64,000 nucleotides of DNA from Sinonovacula constricta (Eukaryota; Mollusca; Bivalvia; Cardiida; Solecurtidae): positions 63,440,174 to 63,504,173 of the forward strand of contig CM017557.1 in assembly GCA_007844125.1 (NCBI GenBank), given 5' to 3'. Made by a program: the position numbers and the translations under genes. Under the pieces are notes generated by a model that did not search any database, had not been told where the DNA came from, and saw only the letters and a program-made list of their open reading frames with translations. This document shows positions 38,601-53,600 of the stretch, one piece after another (the first letter of the stretch is position 1; every line of letters starts with the position of its first letter).

Positions 38601-41600
38601 CAAGATTTATGGGGTTATAACTTATAATTCACATCAAAACCTAAGGTCCTCACGTAAGGTCATAGTACGGGAATTGACATTTCCACATTTTTGCAATATT
38701 TTTTGTTTGATTCTCATGTCTAGTATGTATAATCATAATAACACACATAATAATCATGGAATAGATTTTATCGGGGAGGGTTTTTGTCCCTAAACCCATC
38801 AGTTACAGCTGTGCTATGATTTGCAATCAGAGCAGGTACAAATTGAGGGCTTGTAACTTTGTGACTATGACTTACGGAGGTCCTGGTGACCAAGCAATAA
38901 AAATCACAACTTTTGAGCCCTTATCTGTTCGCTACTTGACTTCCAGTTACTTGAAGTACCAGTCAGGATAGCAATTTCAATTGAGAAGTTCTTCTAGCTG
39001 ACTTATGATACTCTGTAGTTCTACCAAGACTTTCTTGGGTCTTCCTTCATGAATCATCACTGGTTGTTGTCATCTAGCATCTACCTTCATTAATCTTAGC
39101 TGATTGTTGTCATCTAGCATCTTCCTTCATTAGTCAGAGCTTGTTGTTGTCATCTAGCATCTACCTTCATAAATCTTAGCTGATTGTTGTCATCCAGCAT
39201 CTCTTCCTTCATTAATCATAACTGGTTGTTGTCATCTAGCATCTTCCTTTATTAGTCATAGCTGGTTGTTGTCATCTAGCATCTTCCTTCATTAGTCATA
39301 ACTGGTTGTTGTCATCTAGCATCTTCCTTCATTAATCTTAGCTGATTGTTGTCATCCAGCATCTTCCTTCATTAATCATAGCTGGTTGTTGTCATCTAGC
39401 ATCTTCCTTCATTAATCATAGCTGGTTGTTGTCATCTAGCATCTTCCTTCAATAATCTTAGCTGATTGTTGTCATCCAGCATCTTCCTTCATCAATCATA
39501 GCTGGTTGTTGTCATCTAGCACCTTCCTTCATTAATCATAGCTGGTTGTTGTCATCTAGCATCTTCCTTCATTAATCATAGCTGGTTGTTGTCATCCAGC
39601 ATCTTCCTTCATTAATCATAACTGGTTGTTGTCATCTAGCATCTTCCTTCATTAATCATAGCTGGTTGTTGTCATCCAGCATCTTCCTTCATAAATCATA
39701 GCTGGTTGTTGTCATCTAGCATCTGTCCTCTTAAATCATAGCTGGTTGTTGTCATCTAGCATCTGTCTTCTTAAATCATAGCTGGTTGTTGTCATCTAGC
39801 ATCTTTCTTCATTAGTCATAGCTGGTTGTTGTCATCTAGCATCTGTCTTCTTAAATCATAGCTGGTTGTTGTCATCTAGCATCTTTCTTCATTAGTCATA
39901 GCTGGTTGTTGTCATCCAGCATCTTCCTTCATAAATCATAGCTGGTTGTTGTCATCTAGCATCTGTCTTCTTAAATCATAGCTGGTTGTTGTCATCTAGC
40001 ATCTGTCTTCATAAATCATAGCTGGTTGTTGTCATCTAGCATCTGTCTTCTTAAATCATAGCTGGTTGTTGTCATCTAGCATCTGTCTTCTTAAATCATA
40101 GCTGGTTGTTGTCATCTAGCATCTTTCTTCATTAGTCATAGCTGGTTGTTGTCATAATAACCATGACTGTATAAAGAAATATAAGTTATCTATCCAAATA
40201 CATGTATAAACTTATTCTGAGGCCAAAGTGGAATATTTTTGCTTGCAAATTCGGAGATTTGTTATTTTCATTTAAACACAGACGTCTGTTTCCAAGTAGG
40301 GAGATATGTGAAATGTGTTAAACACCCCTGATTTTCAAGTTACTTGGAACCCTAAAAGTGGGAGTCTCCCTCCAAAAGTGCTGCATGGCTCAGATAAGAA
40401 ATGCATGTTTGTAATGACGAGTGAGGTGTTTTTCTTTGCTTTTCAAATAGATTTAGAGCATCAATAAAAATCATTTTTTTGATAGCAATAATTTTTTTGG
40501 TCATTTGAGAAACAAAACTTTGGCCCATATTGTTGGATATCAATAAGAATGAAGATTGTGGTATTATGGTTCACTTTTTGGACAGGTGTAGGACATTAGT
40601 TAACAACAATTTGCTAGATCAGTTCAGGTAATGATAGTTTACTAAGATGTTTAATGAAAATATTTTTGGTCCAAACTGTCAGATACCACCTTAAAGGTTC
40701 TTCAGAGAAACTGTTAATACGGTACATGTAGTATTCCACTTTGTAGTACACAAATTGATAACATGCAGCTTAAACCAGCCAGCATGATAAACAATGTTGG
40801 ACATGTTTTGACACTTGTGTCTTATCAAACTCTAATTGAAGGTTGTTGTCATGAAAAGAACCAGAGCTACTGGTGATAAGAAAATATATGAATGAGTTGT
40901 ATTATTTGTAATGTATTGAGAGTTTTTGATTATGATATCTTACAGTGTCTGAAGTTTCATGAGGTCGCTAGTTATGTTTGATGATACTTTTAAAGAAACT
41001 ATATGACAATGTTAGGTTTTGTTCTGCTTTTTTTAACATACTTGGATGTCAGAAAATTAAAAAAAGGTGATTTTGAATAAATGTATTCAGATGTTATTGA
41101 TTATATTATGCTTATAGAAAAAACATAGTAAAACTAGATGGTTCAATTCTTATTTGGAGCATATTGAATCAATTTATATTTAAATTATCTTCCATATGCA
41201 GAATTTATTCCTACTTATTATTTGTTTAACATTCCTTTATGTTTTCTATAATGATTTACTTACTGCTGTAACACACCTATTTAAAGACAATTTCCTAAAG
41301 ACTAGGTAAATAATATTTTGTAGAATTGTTGCCAATTACTTTCATCTTCTGCTAATATTTCCCCCAACACACACCCCATTATCGGACCTGGTAGCACATT
41401 CGGTAGAGCAATGGATCCAGGTAGGTAGAGTGTAGGCTGCAAGTACAGGAGTCCCCGGGTATTATCCCGTGCTGAGACATACCAAAGTCTTTAAAATGCT
41501 AGTGGCATAGCTCTCTTGCTAACGCTCAACCAAATATAAGGGTAGTTCCACGACTGGTTGGCCCCGTCTCAGGATAATGTGACTGGGTGTGGTTTTATGC

Positions 41601-44600
41601 CAGGTGTTCATGACATGCTATACACAGTGAAGGCAGCACTGTATCTGTTTCAAGTGAACACCGTCTCCAGATAACTGAAATACTGTTGATGGGACGATAA
41701 ACCTAATAAACAATAAACAAACAACACCCCCATTGGTTTTCAGAATGACATACTGCATGTATTTTCTGACATTTACCAGTATGTAACCTGGCCTGTAAAT
41801 TTTGTTAAGTCTAGACTTAGATGATTCACTTGATATTGAGGTAAGTTTTATAAAACTGAAATTGCATTCATGTGGATAGAATCAAAATTTAAATATAAGA
41901 AGATTGTTGTTCATATATTACTAAATCTGCTGCTTGTATCGAGATAATTAATATCTTGTTTAAAAAGTGATTATGGACTGAAAGATAGTTTTGATATATT
42001 TGCAACTTAAGGTTTAATTGGTGAACAATGTTCAACAAAACAAGTGATAATTCCAAATCATTGAAGATCAAAGACATTTTTTTCACTCCTGCTATCTTAT
42101 AAGAAGTCACCATTAGGCTGACCAAGGTTAATTTTCATTTCCAGAAATTTCTCAGTGACTTCATCTTCAGTTAATACATGTATTATCCTCCCCAATAAGT
42201 ATTTCCTGACATAAATGTGGCCTGTAGATTTTGTTTAGTGCCGGCCCCTGTCTCTAGACTTGCATGATTACCAAACAATGGTGACAAATTTTATGGAAGT
42301 AGAAGAGTCTTCATGCAGATAGACTCAATTATCTGGACTTTAGAATGGGGCAGTAGACCATGGGCAGTAGATTATGGACAGTAGACCATGGTAGACCATG
42401 GACAGTAAACCATGAACAGTAGAACATTGACAGTAGACCATGGATAGTAGATCATGGACAGTAGACCATGGGCAGTAGATCATGGATAGTAGACCATGGA
42501 AAGTAGACCATGGACAGTAGACCATAGATAGTAGACCATAAACAGTAGACCATGCATAGTAGGCCATGGTAGACCATGGACAGAAGACCATGAACAGTAG
42601 ACCATGGATAGTAGACCATGGACAATAGACCATGGGCAGTAGATCATGGATAGTAGACCATGGACAGTAGACTATGAGCAGTAGATCATGGATAGTAGAC
42701 CATGAAAAGTAGACCATGGAAAGTAGACCATAAACAGTAGACCATGCATAGTAGGCCATGTTAGACCATGGACAGCAGACCATGGACAGTAGACCATGAA
42801 CAGTAGACCATGGACAGTAGACCATGGGCAGTAGACAAGGTGCAGTAGACCATAGGCAGTAGATCATGGATAGTAGACCATGGACAGTAGACCATAGATA
42901 GTAGACCATAAACAGTAGACCATGGACAGTAGGCCATGGTAGACCATGGACAGTAGATCATAAACAGTAGACCATAAACAGTAGACCATGGACAGTAGAT
43001 CATAGGCAGTATACCATGGACAGTAGATCATGGACAGTAGACCATGGTAGACCATGGAAGTAGATCATGGATAGTAGACCATGAAAAGTAGACCATGGAC
43101 AGTAGACCATAGATAATAGACCATAAACAGTAGACCATGCATAGTAGGTCATGTTATACCATGGACAGAAGACCATGGACAGTAGACCATGGACTGTAGA
43201 CCATGGACAGTAGACCATGGGCAGTATACAATGTGCAGTAGACCATAGGCAGTAGATCATGGATAGTAGACCATGGACAGTAGACCATAGATAGTAGACC
43301 ATAAACAGTAGACCATGGACAGTAGGCCATGGTAGCCCATGGACAGTAGACCATAAACAGTAGACCATGGACAGTAGACCATGGACAGTAGACCATGGTA
43401 GACCATGGACAGTAGATCATGGAAAGTAGACCATGGTAGACCATGGACAGTAGACCATGGACAGTAAATCATGGACAGTAGATCATAGATAGTAGACCAT
43501 GGGCAGTAGACCATGGACAGTAGACAATGGGCAGTAGACAATGAACAGTAGACCATGGGAAGTAGACCATGGACAGGAGACCATGGACAGAAGACAATGA
43601 ACAGTAGACCATGGACAGTAGACCATGGATAATAGACCATGGTAGACCATGGGCAGTAGACCATACTAGAAAATGGTCAGTAGACCATGGACAGTAGACC
43701 ATGGACAGAAGACAATGAACAGTAGACCATGGACAGTAGACCATGGATAATAGACCATGGTAGACCATGGGCAGTAGACCATGGACAGTAGACCATGGAT
43801 AATAGACCATGGTAGAAAATGAATAGTAGACCATGGACAGTAGACCATTGACTGTAGACCATGGATAGAAGACCATGGACAGTAGACCATAGATAGTAGA
43901 CCATACACAGTAGACCATGGATAGTAGACCATGGATAGTAGACCATGGACAGTAGACCATAGTAGAAAATGGTCAGTAGACCATGAAAAGTAGACCATGG
44001 ACAGTAGATCATAGATAATAGACCATAAACAGTAGACCATGCATAGTAGGCCATGTTATACCATGGACAGAAGACCATGGACAGTAGACCATGGACAGTA
44101 GACCATGGACAGTAGACCATGGGCAGTATACAATGTGCAGTAGACCATAGGCAGTAGATCATGGATAGAAGACCATGGACAGTAGACCATGGGCAGTATA
44201 CAATGTGCAGTAGACCATAAACAGTAGACCATGGACAGTAGATCATAGGCAGTATACCATGGACAGTAGATCATGGACAGTAGACCATGGAAGTAGATCA
44301 TGGATAGTAGACCATGAAAAGTAGACCATGGACAGTAGACCATAGATAATAGACCATAAACAGTAGACCATGCATAGTAGGTCATGTTATACCACGGACA
44401 GAAGACCATGGACAGTAGACCATGGACTGTAGACCATGGACAGTAGACCATGGGCAGTATACAATGTGCAGTAGACCATAGGCAGTAGATCATGGATAGT
44501 AGACCATGGACAGTAGACCATAGATAGTAGACCATAAACAGTAGACCATGGACAGTAGGCCATGGTAGCCCATGGACAGTAGACCATAAACAGTAGACCA

Positions 44601-47600
44601 TTAACAGTAGACCATGGACAGTAGACCATGGACAGTAGACCATGGTAGACCATGGACAGTAGATCATGGAAAGTAGACCATGGTAGACCATGGACAGTAG
44701 ACCATGGACAGTAAATCATGGACAGTAGATCATAGATAGTAGACCATGGGCAGTAGACCATGGACAGTAGACAATGGGCAGTAGACAATGAACAGTAGAC
44801 CATGGGAAGTAGACCATGGACAGGAGACCATGGACAGAAGACAATGAACAGTAGACCATGGACAGTAGACCATGGATAATAGACCATGGTAGACCATGGG
44901 CAGTAGACCATACTAGAAAATGGTCAGTAGACCATGGACAGTAGACCATGGACAGAAGACAATGAACAGTAGACCATGGACAGTAGACCATGGATAATAG
45001 ACCATGGTAGACCATGGGCAGTAGACCATGGACAGTAGACCATGGATAATAGACCATGGTAGAAAATGAATAGTAGACCATGGACAGTAGACCATTGACT
45101 GTAGACCATGGATAGAAGACCATGGACAGTAGACCATAGATAGTAGACCATACACAGTAGACCATGGATAGTAGACCATGGACAGTAGACCATAGTAGAA
45201 AATGGTCAGTAGACCATGAAAAGTAGACCATGGACAGTAGATCATAGATAATAGACCATAAACAGTAGACCATGCATAGTAGACCATGTTATACCATGGA
45301 CAGAAGACCATGGACAGTAGACCATGGACAGTAGACCATGGACAGTAGACCATGGGCAGTATACAATGTGCAGTAGACCATAGGCAGTAGATCATGGATA
45401 GAAGACCATGGACAGTAGACCATAGATAGTAGACCATAAACAGTAGACCATGGACAGTAGGCCATGGTAGCCCATGGACAGTAGACCATAAACAGTAGAC
45501 CATGGACAGTAGACCATGGACAGTAGACCATGGTAGACCATGGACAGTAGATCATGGAAAGTAGACCATGGTAGACCATGGACAGTAGACCATGGAAAGT
45601 AAATCATGGACAGTAGATCATAGATAGTAGACCATGGGCAGTAGACCATGGACAGTAGACAATGGGCAGTAGACAATAGACAGTAGACCATGGACAGTAG
45701 ACAATGGGCAGTAGACAATGAACAGTAGACCATGGGAAGTAGACCATGGACAGGAGACCATGGACAGAAGACAATGAACAGTAGACCATGGACAGTAGAC
45801 CATGGATAATAGACCATGGTAGACCATGGGCAGTAGACCATACTAGAAAATGGTCAGTAGACCATGGACAGTAGACCATGGACAGAAGACAATGAACAGT
45901 AGACCATGGACAGTAGACCATGGATAATAGACCATGGTAGACCATGGGCAGTAGACCATGGACAGTAGACCATGGATAATAGACCATGGTAGAAAATGAA
46001 TAGTAGACCATGGACAGTAGACCATTGACTGTAGACCATGGATAGAAGACCATGGACAGTAGACCATAGATAGTAGACCATACACAGTAGACCATGGATA
46101 GTAGACCATGGATAGTAGACCATGGACAGTAGACCATAGTAGAAAATGGTCAGTAGACCATGAACAGTAGACCATGGACAGTAGACCATGGATAGTAGAC
46201 CATAGACAGTAGACCATAGATAGTAGACAATAGACAGAAGACCATGGAAGTAGACCATGGATAGAAGACCATGGACAGTAGACCACTGATTTTCTTTCGT
46301 AGTCAAGATGACTTAGGGTGATAGTTTGGGGTGACTTGCAATGTTTTCACAACCCTGTAATTGCCGCACTCCCAAAATGACTGCAAAATTTGAAGAAAAA
46401 ATCCTAATTCAATGTAAAGGCCGCACAGTTTATATATATAGGTAAGGTCGGAGTGACAATATGAGAGATACACTATGTTTGACAATTTGGGAGAATTAAT
46501 TGTTAGAGTTTGGTAGGCAGGTTTTTAAAGGCAGATTGAGCTACTCATGTCCCCTCAAATGTCAAGTGTCAATAAGATATTTCGCACCTTCTTAACATGT
46601 CACCATCTTCTTTGGGGTCCAGCGAACAGGTGAGAATAACTTGACAATTAGTGGCTCTGAGAGATGAGAATAACATGTCAAAAAGTGACAATTAACAGTA
46701 ACAGGTGATGTACAAACTTGTACTAATGATTGTGATTCTTAGTTACGTATGAATGGACCTTGAACTTTAAATCATTTTATTTTCACAGAAAAATAATAAA
46801 AACAAAATTCTGTATAAATTTAAAATAATTCCGTATACATGTAATTTCAAGAACTTGTTTTAAAAAACCCTTAGTTCATATATGTACATTTTGCTTTGAT
46901 CAACCGTCCTGTTAATTTCATTTTTCGTTTTATTGACAGACTATGGAGTTTAACATTGATATTTCCTGTCTATGAAATGAAACTTCAAAGAGATTGTCAG
47001 CTCATATCAAAGCTGTGATGTTTTATCAGCTCTGCTATGAAATCCTTTGATCTGCATGGTAGTGTGCACGTGACATTTTAGCTGGGTGAAATTGTTTGAT
47101 GATGCAAACTTTCAGAAATATGATACAAGAGATAAAACTAGGAAGTACCCGGTAATTTATAAATTAGGAAATATGGAATATGTTCACGATGGTTAGTGTT
47201 TTAATATTATAATGCATTTTTAAACAAAATGTTTGAACTAAATTAGATTGCTACCGGAAAAGCATAGAACGGTGCTATCTCATTCATATTGTCCATCAAC
47301 CTCCTAATTACAGCACTCATCTAGTTATATCACGAAGTAAACGCATGGTGTCCCAAAAATCAGCAGAATCGTTCAAGAAAAAATGTCCGAAGGCCTTACA
47401 CCTATAGAATGGCCGCACCCCCAACTCCTTAACGATAAAATCGGGTAAAAAAGTGCGGCGATAACATGAGTGAATACGGTAATTTCTTGAAAACATTTTG
47501 TGTATTTCTGACATGCTAGCTTAATATTTTATTACCTCATAGGTCAATTATTATCTTAAAGCTTTGGCTTTAACAATGTATTTATTACACATCTTTATTC

Positions 47601-50600
47601 AAAGTACATACATTTGATACTAGGTTGCATGTTGTTGTCTTTTCATATATTTGACTAATTATTAAGGATTTCCATCGTTTTATTGAATTGACGAATTGAA
47701 AAGAAAAAATAACAAAGATTAAAAAAATGAGTACATCATTTTTGTTCAGGGAGGCTGTTTAAGATATTTCATGGCTTTTCATAAAAAAAGACAGAATGAA
47801 AAGAAAAATTGGTAATATTTCATGTTTCATTTAAAGGAGATTTAATTTAGTTCATGCTCTGCAGCTTTTTTGCTTTTTTTTTTACTTTCATCACTTTTTA
47901 TCATGGCCGAATAAGAGATGTTGTATTGTTTCATTTGTACAGAATCTTAGTTAAAAAATTAATATTGATATCGTCTATATAGTTTATATACTGTGCAGTA
48001 TAATTGTATTGATTTGACTTTTAACTGTAAGGGTTGCTTAGATTGATTTTGGAAAACAATAAACAGCAGTTTGGGTCTAATTGAAAATAGCATATTTCAT
48101 CAAATTTTAAAGATAACCTTGGTTACTATAATCGAATCAAGATCTGTCTGCACTTTTGGTTGGTCTATTTATAGCTTATCAACATCAAAACACATCTAGA
48201 CAAAATTTAATCTAACTCTCAATGATCAGCTTCGATCAATTTTAAATTCTAACCAATTAATTACTATTAGTATGATCTCCATAGGTCATTTGCCGAACGA
48301 ATCTTAAGATATATTTACTCAGGTTAACTAAGTAATTTCCATAAATTATGAAAATTTCTCTGTTGTTTTTTTATGAAAGATTTTTAAATCTGATAAATGA
48401 TTTTTTCAAATATTTTAGGAACTTACAAAAAAAAAGAGTAAATGTTCAAGTTTTAGTAACAAGAAAAAGCTACATTCTTTATATGAATATAATGCCAACA
48501 CTAAAACCACTAGTCCTTGGGATGAACCTATACTTAGCTTTAGTTATTCCTCTCACCTAAACTAAGACATTTCATTAAAAAGTTAAAAACAATCCTCTAA
48601 GATACCTGTAAATGGAAGTTTGTTAGATTAATATGTTTTATAAATATATAGAAGTTTTATTACATGTAAGAAAATTTTCATAACCAAGAAAATTTTGGAT
48701 TCCAGGTGTTGCAAGCTGACCTGCTGTGCTAATTTGTTACATTGTCGGTTAATTACTTTTACTTCTGTCACAGGCACTGACTGCTCTAGACTATGTGACT
48801 CCAAATGATATCTGGTTAAATATTAGTTAGAAATTTTAATCTCGAAGTTCAAGGTCGGCCACACATTTAGCTTGTGAAATATAAATAAAATGTGGATGAA
48901 TTATGCTTCGTATGATCAATGAATTACACAGTTATGCAATACAGTGTTTACTTCCTGTGCATTGTATTTCAACGGTGTGCACAGAAAACTCACAATGAAA
49001 ATCAGTCTGTATTCATTATTTTTAACTTTAGTATAACTGTAAAACTTATAGAACATCCTATCTATGTGAGTGTAAGGAGTAGACTAATTAACAAAGTAAA
49101 TAATAAAAAGGAAACTGCCTGAATACAATAATAAATAGCAGACGGCAATATACTCTCTCATGGTCAAGTAAGGCTTAGGGAAAAATGTTTTTTTAATACA
49201 TTATAGAATGTGTGCACCCTGGCTTTTATTGACTAAATCTGTCCAAAAAACTGCGCACATGCTATAGCTCTTTACGGTATAATTAAATTGTGTCAATTTA
49301 TTCTTCATTTCATTTTTTGACTAACATATGTTTGTTTTATTATTTTTTATATATACAGTGTTATTGATAATGTTCATATATTTATCTGCCTTGCATAGTA
49401 GATACAGAAAATAGTTCTAAAATAGTTAATAAATAGTAAAAGTAATTTGTAGTTTTTGGACTAAAACAAAATAGCTTTAATTTATAGACACCTGGAGTGA
49501 TCAAAAGAAATGCACCTTCAAACATATTTTACACATTAATATTTTCTACTTCAAGAATCTTGACACATATGGCTGTGAGCCTGTTTCAGGGTTAGATATG
49601 ATTGTAGGATGCTGCCTTGTATCAGCTGCTGTACCGAAATATTTGTGTGGGATCCCTCTGCAACAGTCGTTGCTGAGGACACTTTGATGTCTAGAAAAAT
49701 ATATATTAAATTTTAAATTGACAGGAGGTTTTGCTTCTGATCTAGTACAACAGCTGGCTTATTATAAATTTAGATAGATAGTTTATAATAGTTTGTGTGG
49801 GATGTCTTTTTGACAGTTATTGCTTACAATACTTTTATGTCAATAAAAATATATGAAGTTATACATTTACAGGAAGCTTTCTCCTGACCAAGTACAACAG
49901 CTGGTTAAATTTGAACTTATGGTGCTAATCAAACAATTGCAGGTTTGTTTGCCATTTCATGTCTCTACACATAATATGACAGACATAGTTTACTAGTACA
50001 TGCTTGGGTTTTTTTCCTGCATGCATAATATCACAGACTTAGTTTACCAGTACATGCTTGGAGTCTTTCCTTCAGACATAATATCACAGACTTAGTTTGC
50101 CTGTACATGCCTCCACACATATTACAGACTTAGTTTGCCAGTACATGCCTCCACACATAATATCACAGACTTAGTTTACCAGTACAATGCTCTACACATA
50201 ATATCACATACTTAGTTTACCAGTACATGCCTCCACACATAATATCACACACTTAGTTTACCAGTACATGCCTCCACACATAATATCACAGACTTAGTTT
50301 GCCAGTACATGCCTCCACACATAATATCACAGACTTAGTTTGCCAGTACATGCCTCCACACATAATATCACAGACTTAGTTTACCAGTACATGCTTGGAG
50401 TTTTTCCTCCACACAAAATATCACAGAGTTAGTTTACCAGTACATGTCTCCACACATAATATCACAGACTTAGTTTACCAGTACATGCTTGGAGTTTTTC
50501 CTCCACACAAAATATCACAGAGTTAGTTTACCAGTACATGTCTCCACACATAATATCACAGACTTAGTTTACCAGTACATGTCTCTACACATAATATCAC

Positions 50601-53600
50601 AGACCTAGTTTACCAGTACATGTCTCCACACATAATATCACAGACCTAGTTTACCAGTACATGCTTTGAGTTTTTCCTCCACACAAAATATCACAGACTT
50701 AGTTTACCAGTACATATCTCCACACATAATATCACAGAGTTAGTTTACCAGTACATGCTTGGAGTTTTTCCTCCACACAAAATATCACAGAGTTAGTTGA
50801 CCAGTACATGTCTCCACACATAATATCACAGAGTTAGTTTACCAGTACATGCTTGGAGTTTTTCCTCCACACAAAATATCACAGAGTTAGTTGACCAGTA
50901 CATGTCTCCACACAAAATATCACAGAGTTAGTTTACCAGTACATGCTTGGAGTTTTTCCTCCACACAAAATATCACAGAGTTAGTTTACCAGTACATGTC
51001 TCCACACATAATATCACAGACTTAGTTTACCAGTACATGCTTGGAGTTTTTCCTCCACACAAAATATCACAGAGTTAGTTGACCAGTACATGTCTCCACA
51101 CATAATATCACAGACTTAGTTTACCAGTACATGTCTCCACACATAATATCACAGACTTAGTTTACCAGTACATGTCTCCACACATAATATCACAGACTTA
51201 GTTTACCAGTACATGCTTGGATTTTTTCCTCCACACATAATATCACAGAGTTAGTTTACTAGTACATGTCTCCACACATAATATCACAGACTTAGTTTAC
51301 CAGTACATGTCTCCACACATAATATCACAGACCTAGTTTACCAGTACATGTCTCCACACATAATATCACAGACCTAGTTTACCAGTACATATCTCCACAC
51401 ATAATATCACAGACCTAGTTTACCAGTACATATCTCCACACATAATATCACAGACTTAGTTTACCAGTACATATCTCCACACATAATATCACAGACCTAG
51501 TTTACCAGTACATGCTTGGAGTTTTTCCTCCACACATAATATCACAGACTTAGTTTATCAGTACATATCTCCACACATAATATCACAGACCTAGTTTACC
51601 AGTACATGCTTGGAGTTTTTCCTCCACACAAAATATCACAGACTTAGTTTACCAGTACATGCTTGGAGTTTTTCCTCCACACATAATATCACAGAGTTAG
51701 TTTACCAGTACATGTCTCCACACATAATATCACAGACTTAGTTTACCAGTACATGCTTGGAGTTTTTCCTCCACACAAAATATCACAGAGTTAGTTTACC
51801 CAGTACATGTCTCCACACATAATATCACAGACTTAGTTTACCAGTACATGTCTCCACACATAATATCACAGAGTTAGTTTACCAGTACATATCTCCACAC
51901 ATAATATCACAGACCTAGTTTACCAGTACATATCTCCACACATAATATCACAGACTTAGTTTACCAGTACATATCTCCACACATAATATCACAGACCTAG
52001 TTTACCAGAACATATCTCCACACATAATATCACAGATTTAGTTTACTAGTACATGCCTGGAGTTTTTTCTCCACACATAATATCACAGACCTACTTTACC
52101 AGTACATATCTCCACACATAATATCACAGAGTTAGTTTACCAGTACATGCTTGGAGTTTTTCCTCCACACAAAATATCACAGAGTTAGTTGACCAGTACA
52201 TGTCTCCACACATAATATCACAGAGTTAGTTTACTAGTACATGCTTGGAGTTTTTCCTCCACACAAAATATCACAGAGTTAGTTGACCAGTACATGTCTC
52301 CACACAAAATATCACAGAGTTAGTTTACCAGTACATGCTTGGAGTTTTTCCTCCACACAAAATATCACAGAGTTAGTTTACCAGTACATGTCTCCACACA
52401 TAATATCACAGACTTAGTTTACCATTACATGCTTGGAGTTTTTCCTCCACACAAAATATCACAGAGTTAGTTGACCAGTACATGTCTCCACACATAATAT
52501 CACAGACTTAGTTTACCAGTACATGTCTCCACACATAATATCACAGACTAAGTTTACCAGTACATGCTTGGATTTTTTCCTCCACACATAATATCACAGA
52601 GTTAGTTTACCAGTACATGTCTCCACACATAATATCACAGACTTAGTTTACCAGTACATGTCTCCACACATAATATCACAGACCTAGTTTACCAGTACAT
52701 ATCTCCACACATAATATCACAGACCTAGTTTACCAGTACATATCTCCACACATAATATCACAGACTTAGTTTACCAGTACATATCTCCACACATAATATC
52801 ACAGACCTAGTTTACCAGTACATGCTTGGAGTTTTTCCTCCACACATAATATCACAGACTTAGTTTATCAGTACATATCTCCACACATAATATCACAGAC
52901 CTAGTTTACCAGTACATGCTTGGAGTTTTTCCTCCACACAAAATATCACAGACTTAGTTTACCAGTACATGCTTGGAGTTTTTCCTCCACACATAATATC
53001 ACAGAGTTAGTTTACCAGTACATGTCTCCACACATAATATCACAGACTTAGTTTACCAGTACATGCTTGGAGTTTTTCCTCCACACAAAATATCACAGAG
53101 TTAGTTTACCCAGTACATGTCTCCACACATAATATCACAGACTTAGTTTACCAGTACATGTCTCCACACATAATATCACAGAGTTAGTTTACCAGTACAT
53201 ATCTCCACACATAATATCACAGACCTAGTTTACCAGTACATATCTCCACACATAATATCACAGACTTAGTTTACCAGTACATATCTCCACACATAATATC
53301 ACAGACCTAGTTTACCAGTACATATCTCCACACATAATATCACAGATTTAGTTTACTAGTACATATGCCTGGAGTTTTTTCTCCACACATAATATCACAG
53401 ACCTACTTTACCAGTACATATCTCCACACATGATATCACAGACTTAGTTTACCTGTACATATCTCCACACATGATATCACAGACCTACTTTACCAGTACA
53501 TATCTCCACACATGATATCACAGACTTAGTTTACCAGTACATATCTCCACACATGATATCACAGACTTAGTTTACCAGTACATATCTCCACACATGATAT

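Noticed and set aside
42340..46306. Overlapping minus-strand frames with a WSTVHGLLSMVYCP pattern
   Set aside because: The 14-bp repeat yields the same peptide in each frame, so it is a translation of a satellite and not a gene.
46286..47500. Inverted-repeat transposon suggested by GCCGCAC words and a 65-codon minus frame at 47317-47514
   Set aside because: Termini could not be paired and no target duplication was found; the frame has no recognisable motif.
48348..49122. Short plus-strand open frames in AT-rich intron DNA
   Set aside because: Length is within chance for this composition, and no motif, conservation hint or splice signals support them.
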